Shown piece by piece: positions 1 through 8,454 of a stretch of DNA of 64,000 nt (position 1 is the first letter of the stretch; each line of letters opens with the position of its first letter). Made by a program: the position numbers and the translations under genes. The stretch spans positions 737,839 through 801,838 of the forward strand of contig NZ_JAUDRH010000001.1 of the NCBI RefSeq assembly GCF_030381805.1, written 5' to 3'. This stretch comes from Chlorogloeopsis sp. ULAP01 (GTDB lineage Bacteria > Cyanobacteriota > Cyanobacteriia > Cyanobacteriales > Nostocaceae). The notes beneath the pieces were generated by a model, which saw only the letters and a list, made by a program, of their open reading frames with translations, had not been told where the DNA came from and searched no databases.

Positions 1-117
1 AAAGGCTTTCATCGACTCAGACAAGGAAATATTGATGCTGTTCATAACCTTGTTAGTTCGGGTGAACTGTTTTTTCCATGTTATCAAGGTAATCAGTCTC
101 TGTCGTTAAGTATTTGA
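1..117 (+). other. possible C-terminal end of an unidentified ORF, open at the window edge
   Basis: A reading frame is open from the first base to a TGA at 115-117 and gives about 38 residues ending in SLSLSI. I do not recognise it. Its last third is made of a sequence that recurs near 2529, so this may be repeat DNA and not protein. No ribosome binding site can be judged because the 5' part is outside the window. Confidence 0.15.
59..103. repeat. dispersed repeat, copy 1
   Basis: About 45 bases, starting CGGGTGAAC, then a T-run, then ATGTTATCAAGGTAATCAGTC and CTGT, recur with few changes at 2529-2570. The two copies bracket the Uma2 remnant, the tandem array and the PIN-domain pair. Confidence 0.55.
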
Positions 118-194
118 GATTAGAGAAGAACGATCGCACCCAATAAGCTCAAAATCAAATAGGCGATCGCATTTACCATAATCAATACACGCTC

Positions 195-796
195 CTACTG
201 TAAATTATCTAATTCTTCTTCCTCAACACCAAACTGGACTTTGTTATATAAATCTTGTAACTTAATTTCTAATGGAATAGAAACCAAATTAATTAATTCA
301 TCTTCCTCATCATATTCTGGCAATGACCATCGCTTATTAGCAGTTTTAGAATAATGTTCTATATAAACTTTATTTTGCTCAATTAATAAATATTCTTCAA
401 AAGATGAGATGGTGCGATATGCTTTAAATTTACCCTCTCTGTCATAATTTCGGTCGATTTTGATAAGAATTCAACAATTATTTTAGGATTTAGAATTGTG
501 TCTTTACGATTGTCAAAAAATTCTATTTTACCTGCTACAACGATAATATCTGGGTATGTATAAATCCGTCGTTCAGATATCCACAGTCGCATATCGCTGT
601 TAAATACTTCATAATTTTGTTGTCTAAAGGCAAAATTCAAAATAGCATAAAAATTGCCAGCGATGCGATTATGATTTGCAGTTCCACCAGCCATTGGAAT
701 AATTTTTCCGTCAATATATTCACTTTTAAAGTTAGCTTTTTCCTCTAATTCTAGGTATTCTTGTGGAGTAAAATATTGCTTTTCTATTATTTGCAT
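195..796 (-). pseudogene. Uma2-family (DUF820) endonuclease-like gene, frameshifted
   Basis: The N-terminal 115 or so residues read as a Uma2-family protein of the PD-(D/E)XK type: YLELEE, the EYIDGKII segment, the core DMRLWI...YPDIIVV and then NPKIIVEFLS. After the STE motif the frame ends in unrelated residues. The correct continuation (YDREGKFKAYR, FEEYLLI, ending EELDNLQ and TAG at 195-197) lies in another frame. One missing A in the run near 447-451 explains the switch. The start is taken as the ATG at 794-796, which gives MQIIEKQYF. Uma2 genes are numerous in filamentous cyanobacteria and their role is unsettled. The shift could be real decay or a sequencing error in a homopolymer. Confidence 0.75.
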
Positions 797-979
797 AGTG
801 TTATTGAACCTTAATTGCACATGAATTAATCATGGTTTGCGCGAGTTCTAAATACTTATTATATTCTTTGCTTCTTCTGCTGGTTGGTAATGCTGATTGC
901 CGTTATGCCGCACCATTTTATCGATGATACTTGCTAGCTTGGGACTAACCTGAGTGCGATCGCTATTCCCCAACAAGCT

Positions 980-1095
980 GTCGTTAGATCCCTAACTCGT
1001 GTCGTTAGCTCCCTAACCCGTGTCGTTAGATCCCTAACTCGTGTCGTTAGATCCCTAATCTGTGTCGTTAGATCCCTAACTCGTGTCGTTAGATC
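980..1095. repeat. 21-bp tandem array, 5.5 units, each unit a mini-hairpin
   Basis: Units begin at 980, 1001, 1022, 1043, 1064 and 1085 (partial) and follow GTCGTTAGATCCCTAACTCG plus T with one to three differences. Inside each unit GTTAG and CTAAC can pair around an ATCC loop. There are no spacers between units. It lies about 200 bp upstream of the 1292 gene. The rest of the gap 821-1291 holds no gene that I can see. Confidence 0.85.
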
Positions 1096-1291
1096 GCGAT
1101 AATTTGATGAATTTACTTGAATGCTTAACTCTAGTTACACTGATAAATTTATAACAAAAGACTTAAGATAAATTACTGAGATTTATTAAAATCTTAACAA
1201 AGAAAATATAATTATTTGTGAATTTTGCCGATTTAGAATTTACATTCAGTAGGACAAGCTAGCTCTAGAACCCTCTGCAAGGACTATATTT

Positions 1292-1687
1292 ATGACTCGT
1301 CCCAAACGCACATCCCGGATTTTAGAAAAAGCTCAATTAAGATCCTCTGGACTAAAAGCAATTGATTCAAGTATAGATTTTGGGGATAGTCGCAATCTCC
1401 AAAATATGACACAACTAATGGAACAGTTACGTAGCAAAATTGATGCTTATAATACTGCTCTAGCCGTAATCAACTCTTCCAAAACAGAAATTAAGGAGTT
1501 GGAAAAAAACTTAGGTGAACTGATGGACAAGATGTTGATTGGGGTTGCTTTTAAGTATGGTAAAGATAGCCGCGAATATGAGATGGCGGGTGGTGTGCGT
1601 AAAAGCGAACGTGTCCGCAGAAGTACAGCCAGCCGTTTGAAAGCTGGTACAGAAGAGAGATCTACTGAGAGAGGTCAAACCGCGTAG
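1292..1687 (+). CDS. hypothetical protein with central coiled coil
   Basis: This 131-residue protein has a basic N-terminus (MTRPKRTSR), a long amphipathic helix at about residues 38-85 (QLMEQLRSK...EIKELEKNLGEL) that looks like a coiled coil, and a short tail rich in Arg, Ser and Thr. AAGGA sits about nine bases before the ATG, supporting this start. I do not recognise a named family. The basic ends and coiled coil would suit a small nucleic-acid-associated or scaffold protein, but that is only a guess. It has no signal peptide or membrane segment and is not in an operon: the next gene is on the other strand. Confidence 0.6.
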   Translation: MTRPKRTSRILEKAQLRSSGLKAIDSSIDFGDSRNLQNMTQLMEQLRSKIDAYNTALAVINSSKTEIKELEKNLGELMDKMLIGVAFKYGKDSREYEMAGGVRKSERVRRSTASRLKAGTEERSTERGQTA

Positions 1688-1788
1688 TATTTTCAATAGT
1701 TAAAAATAAGCGATCGCATTTCATTTTCTTTCACTAGCAGTCTTTGGGAAAGTGCGATCGCACTCATCTGAACTTTGGGAAAGCAAAT

Positions 1789-2220
1789 TTATACTGTTGA
1801 CGGATCAACTGCCATAATTCCTTCAGCGACATAGCGAGTGAAATCAATTGTATTAAATGTCAAAATATGCGTTACACTATTGACTTTCATGCTAGCAACA
1901 AGGCGGGCATCATGCACTTGTACCCCTGACACACTGTACTTAACAACAAGCCGACGCCACTCTGGATAAATTACAGGCGTATCAGGCAACAATGGAAACA
2001 GACGCTCGATTAACTGCAATAGCCGATTTGCATACGTTGGTGTTAATCCAAATCCGTTTTTTACTGCTGGTCTTGTAGCTACATTCCAAAATTCTATGCA
2101 GTTTTGAGGTGTAATAGTCAATTTATCCCCATTTGCTCTGAGTTTTTTTCTGACATTTCGTGTCACTGGGTTGAGTGAACTTTTGCGATCCACAAAACGC
2201 AGCAAAAAGTTTGTGTCCAC
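1789..2220 (-). CDS. PIN-domain ribonuclease toxin (VapC-like)
   Basis: The acidic PIN positions are present in order: D in the N-terminal VDTNFLLRF, E in NCIEFWNVA, D in QVHDARLVA and D in FNTIDFTRY. PIN toxins cut RNA, often tRNA or rRNA, and are blocked by a partner encoded just upstream, as here with the 2235-2516 gene. The start is a problem. The first strand (VIYLVDTN) is open upstream of the GTG at 2218-2220, but that stretch has no ATG, GTG or TTG before a stop. The protein therefore either starts at this GTG and lacks most of the first strand, or uses an odd start such as the ATA at 2227-2229. The total is 143 residues from the GTG. Confidence 0.8.
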   Translation of the reverse strand: MDTNFLLRFVDRKSSLNPVTRNVRKKLRANGDKLTITPQNCIEFWNVATRPAVKNGFGLTPTYANRLLQLIERLFPLLPDTPVIYPEWRRLVVKYSVSGVQVHDARLVASMKVNSVTHILTFNTIDFTRYVAEGIMAVDPSTV

Positions 2221-2234
2221 GAGGTATATTACAG

Positions 2235-2516
2235 CTAGGGATGATCCTCATAAATACCTTCACGACTTACTGCATAATCTGAAAGTGTTGCTAAATTTGA
2301 TTCATTTAACAACTTATCTATACTTGCTTCCAACTTATCTTCATCCTCTACTTCCCCATCGTTGAATTGAATAGGTGTTTGTTCTAGCAATGCTGCTACT
2401 GTTGGTGCAAAAGCATCAGCCAGTAGCTGTCGAATACTTTCAGCATCTCGGCGTGCAATACTTGCGCGTAGTTTTTGCTCTAATTCCGGCGACAATTGCA
2501 GTGTAATAGTCGTCAT
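2235..2516 (-). CDS. antitoxin of the PIN-domain pair, probably ribbon-helix-helix
   Basis: This 93-residue protein begins MTTITLQLSPELEQKL, a short beta strand followed by a helix that fits a ribbon-helix-helix DNA-binding N-terminus. A second helix (IRQLLADAF) follows, then an acidic C-terminal half (NDGEVEDEDKLEASIDKLL) of the kind that wraps a basic toxin. The stop lies 14 bases before the toxin's GTG, so the two are almost certainly cotranscribed, antitoxin first. Such pairs are usually autoregulated by binding their own promoter. The family assignment is from pattern only. Confidence 0.7.
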   Translation of the reverse strand: MTTITLQLSPELEQKLRASIARRDAESIRQLLADAFAPTVAALLEQTPIQFNDGEVEDEDKLEASIDKLLNESNLATLSDYAVSREGIYEDHP

Positions 2517-2528
2517 AGTTTGAGAGTG

Positions 2529-2570
2529 CGGGTGAACTTTTTTTATGTTATCAAGGTAATCAGTCGCTGT
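2529..2570. repeat. dispersed repeat, copy 2
   Basis: This is the second copy of the sequence at 59-103, sitting 12 bases upstream of the antitoxin start and so possibly overlapping its promoter. The rest of the gap 2517-2809 shows two HIP1-like GCGATCGC or GATCGCGC sites and no gene. Confidence 0.55.
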
Positions 2571-2809
2571 GCTTGGAAAAACTTTGTGTGATCGCGCTCA
2601 TGTTCTATTAAGTGTGATTTTTAGTTTGCGTACATATATGCGATCGCACTCTTGTAGTTGAATGCTGTTGCAGGATGCTTGCAATATCAAGGCACTGAAA
2701 ACCAAGATCCCCGAATTTTTTGAAAAGTCGGAGATCTGTGCCTCTAGCTTTTTACACTAATAGTTAGTGAAAATTAAGCCAACCTTAAACCATCTTCCAG
2801 ATTCAATTC

Positions 2810-3459
2810 ATGAAAGCAAAACACGCTATTAATCTCAGCAAAGGGCTAACTTTCTTCTTCATACTTGGATTGATGTTAGTCTACCAGAACTTCACTCTTG
2901 GCCCTTGGGTGTATTTAGCGCTTCACGGTACTTACGGTTTTTTGTGGCTGCTCAAAGATATCCTGTTTCCAGACAAACAGTGGGAGCAAAAAGTTTCTAT
3001 TTTGCAAGGCATTTTGATATTTGCTCTAGTTAACTTATATTGGATCGCACCTTTTATTCTCATTAGTAGCGGCAACATTCCACCATTGCCACTAGTGGCA
3101 GCAGCCATTTCCTTAAATATTCTTGGTGTTTTTTTGCACTTTGCTAGTGATACTCAAAAATACTACACTCTCAAGTATCAATCAGGACTGATTACCGAAG
3201 GATTCTTTGCTCGTTGTCGCAACACAAATTATCTGGGAGAAATATTTATACCGCTTTTGCAATGCTAACTCAACACTGGCTGCCATTTATGATTCTTGGA
3301 GTCTTTATCAGTACAGTTTTTATTCCCAATATGCTCAAAAAAGACAAATCTCTATCTCGCTACCCTGAGTTTGATGATTACAAAAAACGTTCTGGGCTTT
3401 TATTTCCTAAATTGTTTGCTGTGAAAGTTATAAAACAGGAACAAAAGACTACCGTTTAA
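2810..3459 (+). pseudogene. DUF1295/isoprenylcysteine methyltransferase-like membrane protein, frameshifted
   Basis: The first 145 residues have at least four hydrophobic segments and end at ARCRNTNYLGE, the R-x-P/T-N-Y-x-G-E-type signature of the steroid 5-alpha-reductase/ICMT-like superfamily, where the cofactor binds. Just after it, near 3243-3255, the frame shifts. The expected continuation (IYTAFAMLTQHWLPF, another membrane segment, then SRYPEFDDYKKRSGLLFP) is in a second frame that ends at 3459. The C-terminal YPEFxxYKxRSGxLxP block is typical of DUF1295 proteins. The intact product would be about 215 residues. Either one indel inactivated it or the sequence has an error here. A hairpin follows the stop. 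Confidence 0.7.
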
Positions 3460-3484
3460 AATATTTTCACATTATGATGAGCGC

Positions 3485-3507
3485 AAGCACGTATTTCTAG
3501 CGTGCTT
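3485..3507 (+). terminator. candidate terminator hairpin
   Basis: AAGCACG and CGTGCTT form a perfect 7-bp stem with a 9-base loop, 26 bases after the stop of the preceding gene. The following ATTCTC is only weakly T-rich, so termination is uncertain. Confidence 0.4.
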
Positions 3508-3562
3508 ATTCTCAACTAATATAAATAAATGTCTGTTAGGGCGCGGCAACAGGTAAACAGCC

Positions 3563-4453
3563 ATGTTAGAAAATACCCCAACTGCACCGTATATACCATT
3601 ACCCCCAACCCAGGCAGAACTCCCCTACGATGATGGTAAGCATATGGAAAGCCAACGGCATAGATTGCAAATGGATTTGCTGATTGATGTCTTGATGCCT
3701 TGGCTGCAAAAAAGAGACGATGGGTTTGTAGGTGGCAATATGTATGTTTACTACAGCATGGCGCAAGTGCGGCACAAAATGGCAGTTACTACCACAGAGA
3801 TGCCCTCGCGCCCATTACTGCCTTACGCCAAGCCAGAAAAAGAACATATACAAATTGACAAAGCTGTCCATCTTAGAGATCCTATGATGCATAGTCTTAA
3901 TTTTAAAGGGCCAGACTTTTTTGCAGTTTTAGGAGTACCCAAAGGAGAACGTCGCAGTTGGGTAGTATGGGAAGAAGGCAAAGCACCAGATGTAGTGATT
4001 GAATTATTATCTGAGAATACTGCCTCAATAGATAAGAGTGAGAAAAAGCTGATTTATCAAAACCAACTCCGCGTCACAGAATATTTTTGGTTTGATCCTT
4101 TTAATCCTGATGATTGGGCTGGTTTTTCTCTCAGTGGTGGACTTTATCAACCTTTGGTATTAAATGAAGATAATCAATTAATTAGTAGCTGTTTAAGGTT
4201 GGCATTGCAGTTGTGGGAAGGAAACTACAAAGGTATTCATGCAACTTGGTTGCGCTGGGCAACATTAAAAGGAGAATTGCTGCCTACAACAGATGAAATT
4301 GCATATAGGGAAGGGCAAAGAGCCGAAAAAGAACGGCAACGAGCTGATCAAGAACAACAACGGGCTGAACAGGAACGGCAACGAGCGGAACAAATAGAAT
4401 CTTTATTGCTACAAACAGCACGAAATTTACTTCAACGCTTCCATAAGGAATGA
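3563..4453 (+). CDS. Uma2-family protein with charged coiled-coil tail
   Basis: This 296-residue protein is a Uma2 (DUF820) member of the long cyanobacterial type. Residues 25-230 carry the fold, including DFFAVLGVP, the catalytic-like APDVVIELLSENT strand, EKKLIYQN and VTEYFWFDP. Residues about 250-290 are a highly charged heptad repeat based on RAEQERQ. Uma2 proteins resemble PD-(D/E)XK nucleases, but no function has been firmly shown for this group. The ATG at 3563 starts MLENTPTAPY. It is intact, unlike the copy at 195-796, with which it shares the family but little close similarity. It stands alone between two hairpin-rich gaps. Confidence 0.8.
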   Translation: MLENTPTAPYIPLPPTQAELPYDDGKHMESQRHRLQMDLLIDVLMPWLQKRDDGFVGGNMYVYYSMAQVRHKMAVTTTEMPSRPLLPYAKPEKEHIQIDKAVHLRDPMMHSLNFKGPDFFAVLGVPKGERRSWVVWEEGKAPDVVIELLSENTASIDKSEKKLIYQNQLRVTEYFWFDPFNPDDWAGFSLSGGLYQPLVLNEDNQLISSCLRLALQLWEGNYKGIHATWLRWATLKGELLPTTDEIAYREGQRAEKERQRADQEQQRAEQERQRAEQIESLLLQTARNLLQRFHKE

Positions 4454-4570
4454 GGGTTTTATATAAAGTTCGGAAATTCTATCGTTAGATTTGGATATCA
4501 TGTCCGGTAAAATAATAAAATCTGCAAGGGATAATGTATAAATTCATATCTTGTACCTTGCCCCTAAAAT

Positions 4571-4651
4571 GCCTGGTACTGAAGTACCAGGCTTATAGTT
4601 TAAGTCAGTTTTAACTGACTAGGTAATATTTTCAGTCAGTTAAAACTAACT
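4571..4651. repeat. three consecutive palindromes
   Basis: GCCTGGTAC and GTACCAGGC pair around TGAA (4571-4592). AGTCAGTT and AACTGACT pair around TT (4603-4620). A weaker copy, AGTCAGTT/AACTAACT, is at 4634-4651. Such clustered palindromes are typical intergenic repeats of filamentous cyanobacteria. They fall between a stop and the next start, so they could also act as a terminator for the Uma2 gene. Confidence 0.75.
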
Positions 4652-4744
4652 TTAGCTTTGAGGCAAGAAATAAATTTCTTGGCAAGTATTGATGCATACA
4701 GAAGATTTATTTGCGTGCATCTGCTGTTTTATTATCAAATATTT

Positions 4745-5947
4745 ATGTTTTCTAAGCCTAAGATATTTCTATCATTTCTCATATTATTCTTAAGTGTTTC
4801 AGGACTATTTCTCAGTGCTTGGATTATTATTCCTGCTCCTAATATGTCTTTACTGACGCTAGGAGTAGGAGCGCCAGAAGTTAGCCCGTGGTTGTTTATT
4901 TTAAATTTAGTATCTCTAGTTTTTGCTTTTTTCTACATTCGTCGTCATCAATTAAAGCGTTTAGCTTGTATTTTCAGCGTGATCGGGTTACTAATTTGTA
5001 GCTGGGTGCTAATAAGTATCCCAGTGACTCAGATGCGGATGACGAAAGCAATGGAACAAGGCTTGGGTGCAGATTATCTCAAGCAAGTTCCCACCCAAGT
5101 TAGCGCAAATATGCAACCTTATCCCTTTATGTTAGTTAATACTTTTCGAGGTATTCCACTCCATAAAACACGCCACAAATCAGATATTCTTTTTGCTACT
5201 CCCCAGGGAGTGCCTTTAAAAATGGAAATTTACCAACCTCCAAAGGTGGGTAAATACCCAGCACTCATAGTAATGTATGGCGGAGCTTGGCAAAGTGGTA
5301 ATCCTCGTGCTAATTCTGAGTTTAATAAATATATGGCAGCTCGTGGATATACTGTATTTGCCATTGACTATCGACACGCACCTGAACATCGATTTCCAGC
5401 ACAGTTAGAAGATGTGCTTACGGCTATCAATTTTATTCAGCAATACGCCGCAGAATATGAAGCAGATCCAGAACGCATGGTATTGTTAGGACGTTCTGCT
5501 GGCGCACACCTGGCAATGTTAGCAGCATACCAACCAGATGCGCCTCCGATTCTAGCTGTAGTCAACTATTATGGGCCTGTTAACTTAACTGAAGGATATA
5601 ATGAACCGCCTTTTCCAGATCCTATTAACACTCGTGCTGTTTTAAAAACATTTATTGGTGGCTCACCACAAGAGTTGCCCAATCAGTATCAAATTGCTTC
5701 GCCAATAAATTATGTGATGCGTCCTGTACCTCCAACTCTATTAATTTACGGTAGTCGCGACCATTTAGTACAAGTACGATTTGGTAGACAAATGTATGAA
5801 AGTTTACTTAAATCTGGAAACACCGCAATTTTTTTAGAAATTCCTTGGGCAGAACACGCTTTTGATGCTGTTTTCAACGGTGTCAGCAATCAATTAGCGC
5901 TATATTACACCGAGAGGTTTTTGGCTTGGGCGGTATTTAGCCAATAA
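4745..5947 (+). CDS. membrane-anchored alpha/beta hydrolase (acetyl-esterase/BD-FAE type)
   Basis: From the ATG at 4745 the protein has about 400 residues. Three or four hydrophobic segments occupy the first 115 or so. An alpha/beta-hydrolase domain follows: the oxyanion motif is MYGGAW (an HGGxW variant with Y for H), the nucleophile elbow is GRSAG, and the acid and histidine are in YGSRDHLV and AEHAFD. This matches the esterase/lipase family 4 and steryl-acetyl-hydrolase-like group. An upstream in-frame ATG at 4658 would add 29 residues, but the hydrophobic start after MFSKPKIF suits the later ATG. The substrate is unknown; the active site probably faces the cell exterior or periplasm. It converges with the next gene, only 8 bases away. 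Confidence 0.75.
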   Translation: MFSKPKIFLSFLILFLSVSGLFLSAWIIIPAPNMSLLTLGVGAPEVSPWLFILNLVSLVFAFFYIRRHQLKRLACIFSVIGLLICSWVLISIPVTQMRMTKAMEQGLGADYLKQVPTQVSANMQPYPFMLVNTFRGIPLHKTRHKSDILFATPQGVPLKMEIYQPPKVGKYPALIVMYGGAWQSGNPRANSEFNKYMAARGYTVFAIDYRHAPEHRFPAQLEDVLTAINFIQQYAAEYEADPERMVLLGRSAGAHLAMLAAYQPDAPPILAVVNYYGPVNLTEGYNEPPFPDPINTRAVLKTFIGGSPQELPNQYQIASPINYVMRPVPPTLLIYGSRDHLVQVRFGRQMYESLLKSGNTAIFLEIPWAEHAFDAVFNGVSNQLALYYTERFLAWAVFSQ

Positions 5948-5955
5948 TTTCATCA

Positions 5956-6879
5956 TTACTCAACTTTATTGTTTTCGCTTGCTTGGCGATCGCTTCCTAA
6001 ATAGCGTTGTAACAAACCAATCACAGCTTCTGGCATTTCTAAATGTGGTAGCACTCCCGTATCTGCGATCGCATGAAAATCTCGAATGACAGTTGGGTTT
6101 AACTTTGCCAATCGTCTTCCCAAATTTACATTGGTAAATTGTGCTTTCTCGCCCCAGAATATCACTGTAGGTATAGTAAGTTGTTGAATATACAAGCTTA
6201 AATCAAAGTACAGATTACCTTGTAAAAATGCCAATGCCGCAAACTTGGCATTCGGCTGTTGAGCAGAGAACAAGTAAGCCTCTACCATCTCTGGAGAAAC
6301 TCGTTGAGGTTTGGCAAACAGAAAACTTTGCAAAAAGTTGTTAACTGCCAATTCATTCTCCGCACCGAGGGCATAAATTAAATTATCTAGCAGTGGTGTA
6401 TTGATTACTTGAAGGGGAAGTCTGCGCCCTGCACCTTGCCCAAAGTCATCAAAACCAGAAGGACAGACTAAATATAGCGCGTTGAATAAAAAAGGTTGGG
6501 CAACAGCTAGACGAATCACAAAAGCTGCTGTCAGGGAAGATGCTAGTACTGTTACTGGTGGAGAACAAGTGTGTCTGATAAATTCTGTGATCGTTGTCAA
6601 ATAATCGTTAATTTGATAGTCTCGCACCGGATGGGCAGAATCTCCCCAACCAATTAAATCTGGCGCGAGGATGCGATGTGTACTAGCAAAAGCAGGATAT
6701 ACTTTTGACCATTCATACGCAGAGGAACCACCACCAAAGCAGTGAAGAAAAATAAGCGGTGGTAAATCTTCAGTCTTAGCAATACACCACGGTTCTGTTG
6801 TTTGGGTATAGTAAACTATCGACCCAAGTGAGGAGTTGATGACTTTATGTCCAAAGCCTGGAGGTTGAAACTGAAGCAT
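5956..6879 (-). CDS. alpha/beta-fold hydrolase
   Basis: This soluble protein of 307 residues has the oxyanion segment LHCFGGGSSAYEW, then DLIGWGDS, and a nucleophile elbow in VTVLASSLTAAF. The elbow reads A-S-S-L-T, where small residues replace the usual glycines of GxSxG. A candidate histidine is in the C-terminal LPHLEMPE. It resembles the cyanobacterial and plastid hydrolases of the haloalkane-dehalogenase/epoxide-hydrolase-like group. The substrate is unknown. It has no signal peptide. It diverges from the kinase gene, with about 190 bp between, which must hold both promoters. Confidence 0.75.
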   Translation of the reverse strand: MLQFQPPGFGHKVINSSLGSIVYYTQTTEPWCIAKTEDLPPLIFLHCFGGGSSAYEWSKVYPAFASTHRILAPDLIGWGDSAHPVRDYQINDYLTTITEFIRHTCSPPVTVLASSLTAAFVIRLAVAQPFLFNALYLVCPSGFDDFGQGAGRRLPLQVINTPLLDNLIYALGAENELAVNNFLQSFLFAKPQRVSPEMVEAYLFSAQQPNAKFAALAFLQGNLYFDLSLYIQQLTIPTVIFWGEKAQFTNVNLGRRLAKLNPTVIRDFHAIADTGVLPHLEMPEAVIGLLQRYLGSDRQASENNKVE

Positions 6880-7068
6880 AGTTTACCAGCCTTTAGTTGT
6901 TCAACTTGCCTATTAAGTTTAAGGCTGATAATGGAGACTGGGTACTGGTTTATGGTTAATTACGATGAATAATTAACAACTAAACTTAGATTACACTAGC
7001 ACACTTACACTAGCAAAGGTTTTATCATCCTGTGGCAAGATTAATAGAAACACTTGCACAGCCACACC

Positions 7069-8376
7069 ATGTTAGGAAAGCTACTAGACGGACGTTACAA
7101 AGTTATCCAAGTCTTGAGTGCTGGAGGATTTGGTGAAACTTATATCGCCGAAGACACCCGCCGCCCAGGCAACCCCAAGTGTGTTCTGAAGGTATTGAAG
7201 CCCGCGAGTTCCGATCCCTACTATCTACAAACTGCCAGGCGTTTGTTTAATAGTGAAGCGGAAATATTGGAACAACTAGGCAATCATGACCAAATACCCC
7301 GTCTTTTGGCTTATTTTGAAGAAAGCGAAGAATTTTGTTTAGTGCAAGAGTTAATTGTTGGACATCCGCTCAGTGCGGAAATGCGAGTAGGACAATCTTG
7401 GGCAGAAAGTCAAGTTATCCAAATATTACAAGATGTTTTGGGTGTTTTGGAGTTTGTTCACGGCTACGGTGTAATTCATCGTGATATCAAACCCGATAAT
7501 TTAATTAGACGCGACTCTGACGGCAAATTGGTTTTAATTGATTTTGGTGCGGTGAAACAAATGCGTTCCCAACTAGCAGCATCTCCTAGTCAAATGACTG
7601 CTACTGTGGCGATTGGTACTCCTGGTTATATGAGCGCAGAACAAGCCCAAGGCAAACCACGCCCAAACAGTGATATTTATGCTGTTGGGATGATTGCCAT
7701 TCAAGCTTTGACGGGAATTTTGCCAACTCAATTGCAGGAACACCCTCAAACTGGAGAAATTATCTGGCCAAATCAAGTCCAGATTTCCCCTAGATTAGCA
7801 GCAATTGTACAGAAGATGGTTCGCTATCACTGGCGCGATCGCTATCAATCTGCCACAGAAATATTGCAAGATCTCCAGCAATTGCTTTATCCCCTACCAG
7901 CAACGCAACCATCTACTCCTGATGTCTATACACAATCAACTGTACCGCAGTTTGTTAATACTTACTCCCAATCTTCGCCATTATCTCCTTCTAGTGCTAC
8001 AGATAGTTCCCCAAATTCACCTCAAGTTACATCACCAGCTTGGATTAACCAAACTCTGTCCGTAGCTAGATTTTTACCTTTTGTTGGTGCGGCAGGATTA
8101 TTTTTCTTTAAAGCAGCTACCTGGATTATTTTACTAGGTATTGGTCTTGCAGCTTTTGGAGTGGGTTTGTTTTTTCTCCGTTCTTCCTATCCAAGACTAG
8201 CGCGGGATTATGACGCTGTTTTCGCTGTAGTATTTTGCCTTTGCGGTATCCTACTTTTATTTCAAGAATATCGCTCTTTTGGAAATCAAGAAATACCAAT
8301 TAGCCAATTTTTACTAGCAGGAGTAGGTATTTTCTCGGCAGCAGAATGCATTCGTTTACGTGAAATCAAAAAATAA
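7069..8376 (+). CDS. serine/threonine protein kinase fused to a Ycf66-like membrane domain
   Basis: Residues 1-270 are a Hanks-type kinase: glycine loop AGGFGET (18-24), catalytic lysine in VLKVLK near 41, HRDIKPDN at 137-144, DFG at 158-160 and the GTPGYMSAEQ activation segment. Residues 275-325 are a linker rich in Ser, Pro and Thr. From about 350 to 431 comes a hydrophobic domain with RDYDAVF, CGILLLFQ and ECIRLRE, which matches the Ycf66 family pattern (membrane helix, R-DYD-FF, CG-ILLFQ, E-IRLR). The ATG at 7069 is chosen over an in-frame TTG 15 bases earlier because it starts at MLGKLLDGRY. A free Ycf66-like gene follows 78 bases later. The signal and targets are unknown. Confidence 0.85.
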   Translation: MLGKLLDGRYKVIQVLSAGGFGETYIAEDTRRPGNPKCVLKVLKPASSDPYYLQTARRLFNSEAEILEQLGNHDQIPRLLAYFEESEEFCLVQELIVGHPLSAEMRVGQSWAESQVIQILQDVLGVLEFVHGYGVIHRDIKPDNLIRRDSDGKLVLIDFGAVKQMRSQLAASPSQMTATVAIGTPGYMSAEQAQGKPRPNSDIYAVGMIAIQALTGILPTQLQEHPQTGEIIWPNQVQISPRLAAIVQKMVRYHWRDRYQSATEILQDLQQLLYPLPATQPSTPDVYTQSTVPQFVNTYSQSSPLSPSSATDSSPNSPQVTSPAWINQTLSVARFLPFVGAAGLFFFKAATWIILLGIGLAAFGVGLFFLRSSYPRLARDYDAVFAVVFCLCGILLLFQEYRSFGNQEIPISQFLLAGVGIFSAAECIRLREIKK

Positions 8377-8409
8377 AAAGTTAACTGTTGATGGTTAATC
8401 GTTCACCGC

Positions 8410-8454
8410 CATTAGCCATTAACCATCAGCCATTAAACATTAGCCATTAAACAT
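8410..8454. repeat. short tandem repeat before the Ycf66-like gene
   Basis: Three copies of a 14-base unit near CATTAGCCATTAAA/C run right up to the ATG of the next gene. The last ends one base before the start codon, so no normal ribosome binding site is visible there. Confidence 0.6.

Noticed and set aside
980..1095. CRISPR array
   Set aside because: Units are 21 bp and directly joined with no variable spacers, and no cas gene is present.
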